Shown here in pieces: positions 58,565-64,000 of a stretch of 64,000 bases of DNA (the first letter of the stretch is position 1; each line of letters opens with the position of its first letter). The translations under genes and the position numbers were made by a program. Under the pieces are notes generated by a model, which worked only from the letters and a program-made list of their open reading frames with translations, was not told where the DNA came from and searched no databases. Source of the stretch: Heteroruminococcus sp964370005 (GTDB lineage: Bacteria > Bacillota > Clostridia > Oscillospirales > Ruminococcaceae); the NCBI GenBank assembly GCA_964370005.1, contig CAYJGR010000001.1:27342-91341 (forward strand), read 5' to 3'.

Positions 58565-60202
58565 GTGGAGCAAAACGACTTAAAACGCTGTTATAGCTGT
58601 ATGAACCTCATAAGTGGGGCGAGCAAAACATGCCCCGAATGTGATTGGCGACAAGACGCGCCCCCACCCGAGGGGGCACTGCGTCCCGGTAGTCTGCTTT
58701 TGGGACGTTATTTTGTGGGTAGACTCTACTCTCAAAATGCCGAGAGCTGTGTATATACCTGTTTTGATCAGGAGGAGGATGTACGAGTTTGGCTGCGGGA
58801 GTTTTTCCCCATCACGCTTGTGCGCCGTACCCACAGCGACCAAAGTCTTGTGGCTACCCCCCAGTGTAGCGACGCATTTGAGCAGTATAAGCAGGAGTAC
58901 AAGGAGCTGTTTGCCCATGCCTTGGATATGGGGCATATAAACGGCATTGTGCCTGTATCGGACTGTTTTGAGGCTTTGAATACGGTCTACGCCACCGAGC
59001 GCTATATGCCCACCGAAAGGTTTGAGCAGTATATTCAGGGACAGGGCGGAAGCCTCACCCCTTCTGTGGCAAAAAAGATGTTCCTACCACTTTTTACAGC
59101 GCTTGCCAAGTTCCATTCCAAGGGGTTTTTGGCGGTATGTCTGCACCCCGGTAATTTGCATGTGGACGGTGACGGACGCCTGTGGTTTAGAGGGCTTACC
59201 ACCCAAAATTCGCTGTTTTGGAGTGAGCAAAACCACCAGTTGACAGGCTATGTCGCCCCCGAAGTCATGCGGGAACACAGCTTTTTTACGGCGGCTACCG
59301 ATGTTTACAGTCTCGGTGCAGTGCTGTACCGTGCGCTGAGTGGCAGTCGCCCCACCGATGCGGTCTCGCGTGAACGCCAAGAAAACCTGCCCACCCTCAG
59401 CGAACTGGACAGCAGTATTGCCCCCAACATATCCCAAGCTATAGACAAGGCTCTACACACCGACCAAAAAAGGCGTCTACAGAGTGTGGAAAGTCTTTCG
59501 GCGGCGCTACTCGAGTCCGAGAGTACCAACACCGCCATATATGCCATACAAAAAGATCTGCCTGTGATAGAAGAGGAGGAAGCCCGCAAACCTACCGTTC
59601 GCACCATATTCAAACTAACCCGCATATCTCCCTCTTTAGGTTATTTTCTGCTCGGTTCGGCGGTGGTTTTTATGCTATTGGGTGTGTCGCTGACCTACCT
59701 ATTTAACAGCGAGATGTTTAACTTTTATTACAATCAAAATTCCGAGCAGTCCTCCATGTCCGAGTCGGTCTCGCAGGAGATATTGCCCGAGGGCGAGCCT
59801 GTGCCCGACTTTGTGGGGGTCTACCACGATACAGCCAAAGAATACCCGCACTACAAAGAGCCGTTTGAGATAGTGGTCGAGCGCAGTTACAGCGAAATTT
59901 ACCCCGAGGGGGTAATAAGCGGACAAAATCCATTAGCAGGTAGCTTGCTTGAGGCCGGACAGCCCATAACTATCTATGTCAGCCGTGGTTCAAACTTTGT
60001 GAGTCTACCCGACTTTAGGGGTGCTTCTACCGAGTTTGTGATGAGTAGTCTCAATGAGCTTGATTTGTTATACGAAATTCAATATGTTCAGTCCACTGCG
60101 CCTGACGACATAGCAGGCCTTGTCTCCCGCACAAGTCCTCTGGCAGGCCGTTCGGTGCGAAAGTTCAGCGAAGTGGTCACGATCTACGTCTTTGAAGATT
60201 AA
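58565..60202 (+). CDS. Membrane pseudokinase with zinc ribbon and two PASTA domains
   Basis: 545 residues. N-terminal zinc ribbon (CYSC ... CPEC), protein-kinase fold at ~40-320, one helix (~360-385, YFLLGSAVVFMLLGVSLTYLF), then two PASTA-like extracellular repeats (PDFVGVYHDTA, LPDFRGASTEFVM). The kinase core is degenerate: the glycine loop reads GRLYSQNAESCVY, the VAIK lysine position reads VWLREFF (Arg), the HRD loop reads VCLHPGNLHV and DFG reads FRGL. It should not be an active Ser/Thr kinase like PrkC. Start GTG 58565 lies ten bases after GGAGG. It may sense muropeptides or beta-lactams through PASTA without signalling by phosphorylation. Confidence 0.85.
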   Translation: MEQNDLKRCYSCMNLISGASKTCPECDWRQDAPPPEGALRPGSLLLGRYFVGRLYSQNAESCVYTCFDQEEDVRVWLREFFPITLVRRTHSDQSLVATPQCSDAFEQYKQEYKELFAHALDMGHINGIVPVSDCFEALNTVYATERYMPTERFEQYIQGQGGSLTPSVAKKMFLPLFTALAKFHSKGFLAVCLHPGNLHVDGDGRLWFRGLTTQNSLFWSEQNHQLTGYVAPEVMREHSFFTAATDVYSLGAVLYRALSGSRPTDAVSRERQENLPTLSELDSSIAPNISQAIDKALHTDQKRRLQSVESLSAALLESESTNTAIYAIQKDLPVIEEEEARKPTVRTIFKLTRISPSLGYFLLGSAVVFMLLGVSLTYLFNSEMFNFYYNQNSEQSSMSESVSQEILPEGEPVPDFVGVYHDTAKEYPHYKEPFEIVVERSYSEIYPEGVISGQNPLAGSLLEAGQPITIYVSRGSNFVSLPDFRGASTEFVMSSLNELDLLYEIQYVQSTAPDDIAGLVSRTSPLAGRSVRKFSEVVTIYVFED

Positions 60203-60226
60203 AAAATATTTTATGAGGTGATAAAT

Positions 60227-61033
60227 ATGAAACTTGCCTTTTCAACATTGGGCTGTCCCGGATGGTCCTGGAATGAGATTTTCGCCACAGCCAAAGATTT
60301 GGGCCTTGATGGCATAGAAGTCAGAGGCATCGGTGATGAAATATATGCCCCAAAAGTCGAAGCCTTTTCGTCCGAGCGACTGCCCAAGGTGACAGCGCAA
60401 CTGCAAAACGCCAACATGGAAGTTCCCATGCTCACCTCGGCGGCCTGCCTTGGTCTTGAGCAGGGCACAGATAAGGCCATGGACGAGGCAAAGTCTTACA
60501 TCGATCTCGCCGCGCGTATCGGTGCGAGCTTTGTGCGAGTGATGATATCCCCTGTGGCCGCCCCCGAGCAGGCCGACATAGCAAAGGCCGGTGGGCACTA
60601 CATCGAGCTGTGTGCATACGGTAAGGAAAAGGGTGTGACCCCGCTCATCGAGACCAACGGCCTTTTAGCCGACTCTGTGGCCATGAAAAGCTTCATGGAA
60701 ACATACGGCACCGACGGCGGTGTGCTGTGGGATATTCACCATCCCTACCGTTTCTTCGGCGAAACCCCCGCTACCACATGGGAGAATATAGGGCGCTTGG
60801 TAAAGTACACCCATGTTAAGGATTCGGTCATGAGCGATGGACAGGTGGCATACCGCATGATGGGCTACGGTGATGTGCCCGTGATGGATGCCCTGCAGAT
60901 ACTACACAAAAACGGCTACGACGGCTATGTCACATTTGAGTGGCTAAAACGTTGGTGCCCCGATTTGCAGGAGCCGGGTATTGTATTCTCTCACTTCGCC
61001 AGCTACATGGAATTTCTGTTAAAACAACTTTAA
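60227..61033 (+). CDS. Sugar phosphate isomerase/epimerase-like TIM barrel protein
   Basis: 268 residues from ATG 60227 (GAGGTGAT). Xylose-isomerase-like TIM barrel: KLAFSTLGCPGWSW, LDGIEVRGI, MLTSAACLG, ASFVRVMISP, the metal ligands Glu (PLIETNG), Asp/His (VLWDIHHPYR), His (YTHVKDS) and Glu (VTFEWLKR). This group covers many sugar isomerases, epimerases and dehydratases; the substrate is not readable. Separate RBS and 24-base spacing after the pseudokinase; strong terminator follows. Confidence 0.88.
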   Translation: MKLAFSTLGCPGWSWNEIFATAKDLGLDGIEVRGIGDEIYAPKVEAFSSERLPKVTAQLQNANMEVPMLTSAACLGLEQGTDKAMDEAKSYIDLAARIGASFVRVMISPVAAPEQADIAKAGGHYIELCAYGKEKGVTPLIETNGLLADSVAMKSFMETYGTDGGVLWDIHHPYRFFGETPATTWENIGRLVKYTHVKDSVMSDGQVAYRMMGYGDVPVMDALQILHKNGYDGYVTFEWLKRWCPDLQEPGIVFSHFASYMEFLLKQL

Positions 61034-61041
61034 GTTTACAC

Positions 61042-61084
61042 ATAAAATGTCCCCCAATTCACATCGAATTGGGGGGCATTTTAT
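61042..61084. terminator. Bidirectional terminator
   Basis: ATAAAATGTCCCCCAATTC (61042-61060) pairs with GAATTGGGGGGCATTTTAT (61066-61084) with one G-U pair. It separates the convergent isomerase-like and MetH-like genes. Confidence 0.9.
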
Positions 61085-61085
61085 G

Positions 61086-62219
61086 TTATACCACCACACC
61101 GCCGTAGCGTGTGGCCAATTTTGCGAGTTCCTCCCGCTGTAGGGCACTGCGAGAATCTATCATTGCCCTACCCGGATAGTAGTACAGTGCAGTCTCAAGG
61201 CTTTGCAAATCATCGGCCCAAAATGCCACAGGCAAACCGAGCAAATAGCTATTGTGGGCAAGCAGTGCGCCGTCATCGACACTTTCTATCTGCACACAAA
61301 CCACATCACAGCCCTCGTCCTCTGCACCGAGCAGCTCCTCGGCCATGTCACCCTCACAGCGCACCGCCTCGGATAGTTCAAGGTTCGAGTCGAGGAAAAA
61401 CACCTCACGGTGGGTACAAAGTAACAAATCGTCCTCATCGCCCCACTTTGCGGTCTGTTTTGCGCCCTTTGCCAGCACCTCTTTAACGGCTAAAAGGTGT
61501 CTGGCCGACGCACCGTAACCGCCGCCGCAAATCGACACCCCGAGCGCCATATATTTGCCTGTCATCTCGGCATATTCATCCGAGGTCATGACCCTCTCCT
61601 CCTCGCCTGTCACACATTCGGGACGGGCAAGCAGAGGCATTGTGGCAAAGGGGGCTATGCGCTCAAGGCCGGGTAAAATCAGCTCTGTGCTGTCGGGACG
61701 TCCAAATCCAAATGACGAGGCCCCAAGTCCCTGCAATGTCAAAAATGTGGCCAATATATCGCTACCGTCATCCATGGTGTCGCCGTCACGGTCTATGTCG
61801 GCCGTTACCCACACCTGCATGTCGGCCTGTCGACCGCCGAGCACCGCCGCTCTGCCCTGCACAACGTCGGGCAAATCGGTTATGAGCATCACATCACACC
61901 CTGTGGACTTCATATCTCTCCCAAGTGTGGCATATCGTTCTATGAGGCTATCAAAGGGGGTTTTGCCCTTGTCATCGGCGCAAAACATTTCCTCCCCGTC
62001 CTCCTCGGGTAGTAGCAGCGCCTGCGCACTACCTACGAGCATCAGGGTGGTATTGGGTGGCATATCGGCCTTTGCGGCGGTTATGGCCGTCTGCCGTTCC
62101 TGCGGCAACCCCTCCCAGTCCAATATCAGTGCAGGGCGCACCGGGTCTCCCTCATCGAATGTGGACAGCACATTGTCTTGACTTGATGATACGAGCAAAA
62201 TAGGTCGAGCTTCTTCCAT
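61086..62219 (-). CDS. Truncated MetH-like protein with degenerate homocysteine methyltransferase domain
   Basis: 377 residues from ATG 62219 (GAGGAG 11 bases upstream; the open frame starts at TTG 62246). Residues ~120-260 follow the homocysteine S-methyltransferase pattern (MQVWVTADIDRDGDT, LTLQGLGASSFGFGRPDS, MPLLARPECVTGE, YMALGVSICGGGYGASARHL). The zinc cysteines are gone: the GxNC site reads GFGRP and the GGCCGT site reads GGGYGA. The C-terminal part (MIDSRSALQREELAKLATRYGGVVV) resembles the beginning of a MetH pterin-binding domain and then stops. It cannot transfer a methyl group by the known mechanism; perhaps a regulator or a dying gene, though the frame is intact. Confidence 0.7.
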   Translation of the reverse strand: MEEARPILLVSSSQDNVLSTFDEGDPVRPALILDWEGLPQERQTAITAAKADMPPNTTLMLVGSAQALLLPEEDGEEMFCADDKGKTPFDSLIERYATLGRDMKSTGCDVMLITDLPDVVQGRAAVLGGRQADMQVWVTADIDRDGDTMDDGSDILATFLTLQGLGASSFGFGRPDSTELILPGLERIAPFATMPLLARPECVTGEEERVMTSDEYAEMTGKYMALGVSICGGGYGASARHLLAVKEVLAKGAKQTAKWGDEDDLLLCTHREVFFLDSNLELSEAVRCEGDMAEELLGAEDEGCDVVCVQIESVDDGALLAHNSYLLGLPVAFWADDLQSLETALYYYPGRAMIDSRSALQREELAKLATRYGGVVV

Positions 62220-62254
62220 GGCGAGTTGTACTCCTCCTTGTGTCAATCAAAATA

Positions 62255-64000
62255 TCACATAACTTCGGGCGTAGTAATTTTAAGTAGTGCAAGGGTGTTG
62301 CGCAGTGTGGTGCGCAGTCCTATGCAAAGTGCGAGTCTTGCCTGCATCAGTGGCTCCTGCTCACAGCGCACACGGCAGGCGTTATAGAACTTATGGAAAA
62401 GTGTTGCGATATCTATAGCGTACTTTGTCAGCCTTGCGGGGTCATACTGCTTTGCGGCCTCTATAATCTCATTTGGCAATGCCCCCATGCGACGTATGAG
62501 TTCCCGCTCGGTGGGATCGACCAATAGTGACAGTTCCTCACCACTCACCTCTCGGGGGCTTATCCCCTCGGCCGCCAAGTTCTTGAGTATACTGCATATG
62601 CGGGCATGGGCGTACTGCACGTAATACACAGGATTTTGGCTCGACTGCTCCACCGCTAAATCGAGATCAAAATCCACCGTAGACCCCGGCTCACGCATAT
62701 TAAATAAAAACCTTGCGGCATCCACGGGAATCTCTTCGAGCAGATCGGTCAGGGTGATGGCCTTTCCGGTACGCTTGCTCATCTTGACGGGCTTGCCGTC
62801 CTTTGTCAGGCGCACAAGCTGCATGAGTACGATGTCGAGTTTATCGCCGTCAAGTCCCACCGCCGTCAGCGCACCTTTCAGGCGAGCCACATGCCCGTGG
62901 TGGTCAGCTCCCCAGACATTTATCACACGGTCAAACCCTCTTGTGGCAAACTTATCGTAATGATATGCGATATCGGCCGCAAAATAGGTGGGGTTGCCGT
63001 TGGCACGTATAAGCACATCGTCTTTTAGCTCCAAAGCGGCGATTTGCTCCTCAGTCTTGCCCTGTGCGGCGAGCTGTACCCCCATAACCTCGGCGTTTTT
63101 GTACCAGATCGCACCTTCTTTTTCGTAGGTCATGCCACGCTGTGTCAGCTTGTCCACCACAGCCTGTACTTCCCCGCTCTCATATAGTCCGCTCTCGTGA
63201 AACCACAAGTCATAATTTATGCGGTATCTATCCATATCACTGCGCATCTTTTCAAGGTTTTTTGGCAGTGCGTAATCCACAATGGCAGTCGAAAGCTCCT
63301 GAAAATCGCCATCGATATACTTATCGCCCTCACACTCGGCAAAGTTCTTGGCGTGCTCCTTTATATCGTCACCCTGATAGCAGTCCTCGGGCATGGGCAC
63401 GGCCTCCTCCCCGAGGTATATCTGTCTATATCTCGTGGCCAGCGACAGCCCAAACTTATCTATCTGATTGCCGGCATCGTTGACATAAAATTCCCTACTG
63501 ACCTCAAATCCCGCCCAATCGAGTGCGGCGGCCAGACAATCGCCGAGTGCCCCGCCTCTCGCATTGCCCATATGCATAGGGCCTGTGGGGTTAGCCGATA
63601 CAAATTCGACCATATACTTTTGCCCACGGCCGTAATCACTGCGGCCATAATTCTCGCCATCCTCCTGCACACCCCTCACAATGCCGGAAAACCAATCCTG
63701 TTTTACAAATAAATTGATAAATCCGGGACCTGCAATCTCAGCACGCTCAAATGGGGTGTCGGATAAATTTAGCCTATCTACAATTTCTTTTGCAATATTG
63801 CGGGGGGGCTGTCCGAAGGCTCTGGCACCCACCATGGCGATATTTGTGGCAAAATCCCCCTTGGTGGTGTCGGCCGGTATCTCGACCACAAAATCGGGGC
63901 AATCGGTTTGTTTTATAACCCCCGCCTGCATCGCACTTTGTATGGCCTCCTGCACAAGATTTCTTATGGTTATTTCGGTATCCTTTATGACATTGCTCAT
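62255..64000 (-). CDS. argS: Arginyl-tRNA synthetase
   Basis: 581 residues; the ATG is at the very edge of the window (64000-63998), so completeness of the N-terminus is likely but the RBS is not visible. Motifs: N-terminal add-on domain, class I HIGH variant PTGPMHMGNARGGALGD, VNDAGNQIDKFG, VWGADHHGHVARLK, KMSKS variant VKMSKRTGKAITL, and the anticodon-binding helices with QNPVYYVQYAHARICSI and FHKFYNACRV. Charges tRNA-Arg. 35 bases separate its stop from the MetH-like ATG downstream. Confidence 0.95.
   Translation of the reverse strand: MSNVIKDTEITIRNLVQEAIQSAMQAGVIKQTDCPDFVVEIPADTTKGDFATNIAMVGARAFGQPPRNIAKEIVDRLNLSDTPFERAEIAGPGFINLFVKQDWFSGIVRGVQEDGENYGRSDYGRGQKYMVEFVSANPTGPMHMGNARGGALGDCLAAALDWAGFEVSREFYVNDAGNQIDKFGLSLATRYRQIYLGEEAVPMPEDCYQGDDIKEHAKNFAECEGDKYIDGDFQELSTAIVDYALPKNLEKMRSDMDRYRINYDLWFHESGLYESGEVQAVVDKLTQRGMTYEKEGAIWYKNAEVMGVQLAAQGKTEEQIAALELKDDVLIRANGNPTYFAADIAYHYDKFATRGFDRVINVWGADHHGHVARLKGALTAVGLDGDKLDIVLMQLVRLTKDGKPVKMSKRTGKAITLTDLLEEIPVDAARFLFNMREPGSTVDFDLDLAVEQSSQNPVYYVQYAHARICSILKNLAAEGISPREVSGEELSLLVDPTERELIRRMGALPNEIIEAAKQYDPARLTKYAIDIATLFHKFYNACRVRCEQEPLMQARLALCIGLRTTLRNTLALLKITTPEVM

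Overview
The window looks like a metagenome-assembled contig from an uncultured Firmicute of the class Clostridia (Oscillospirales/Ruminococcaceae-like). The grounds are strong AGGAGG ribosome binding sites, TTGACA/TATAAT promoters, a T-box leader, a Gram-positive CotH kinase, PASTA and clostripain proteins, a GatCAB amidotransferase locus and a SorC-regulated glucitol PTS. There is no rRNA, CRISPR array, prophage or insertion sequence. Four runs of N are present. Two are flanked by identical 55-bp copies, the signature of de Bruijn contig ends.

Layout: (1) 1-3.9 kb, aspS-gatC fusion, gatA and gatB on the plus strand. (2) 4-6.3 kb, a radical SAM enzyme and a secreted CAP protein. (3) 6.4-22.1 kb, a minus-strand type IV pilus locus read in the order pilB, pilT, pilC, pilA, pilD, pilM-N fusion, pilO, four minor-pilin or PilX-like genes and a secreted end gene. 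It is broken up by hairpin-rich intergenic repeats and headed by a structured leader RNA. (4) 22.5-26.5 kb, metG and a clostripain-like protease. (5) 26.7-39.3 kb, a nine-gene plus-strand operon: metallophosphatase lipoprotein, two membrane-anchored TIM-barrel-like proteins, VTC domain, DUF4956, CotH kinase, HEAT protein, processive GT2 synthase and a degenerate EAL receptor. It is best read as a membrane/extracellular polysaccharide system with a phosphate or polyphosphate side branch. (6) 39.3-44.8 kb, a giant surface protein and small proteins that share a head/tail module with it. (7) 44.9-49.5 kb, a lipase-like hydrolase, a hairpin array leading into malQ, and an aldo/keto reductase. (8) 49.5-54.4 kb, a glucitol-type PTS operon led by its own SorC regulator. 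(9) 54.6-56.4 kb, an Mrr endonuclease, tRNA-Thr and an HTH/membrane-protein pair. (10) 56.4-64 kb, a leucine T-box followed by an acyl-CoA ligase, a PASTA pseudokinase, a sugar isomerase-like TIM barrel, a degenerate MetH-like protein and argS.

The strongest leads are the leucine-specifier T-box in front of an acyl-CoA ligase, the 12.5-kb polysaccharide/CotH/VTC operon ending in a catalytically degenerate EAL protein, two mutually exclusive hairpins that can hide or free the malQ ribosome binding site, the structured leader at the 5' end of the pilB transcript (whose product also carries a c-di-GMP-binding MshEN pattern), and a short head/tail module shared by three neighbouring surface-type genes.

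Most start codons given here were moved inward from the longest open frame to the codon with a properly spaced Shine-Dalgarno sequence. Functions are family-level inferences from motifs read by eye; no database search was possible.
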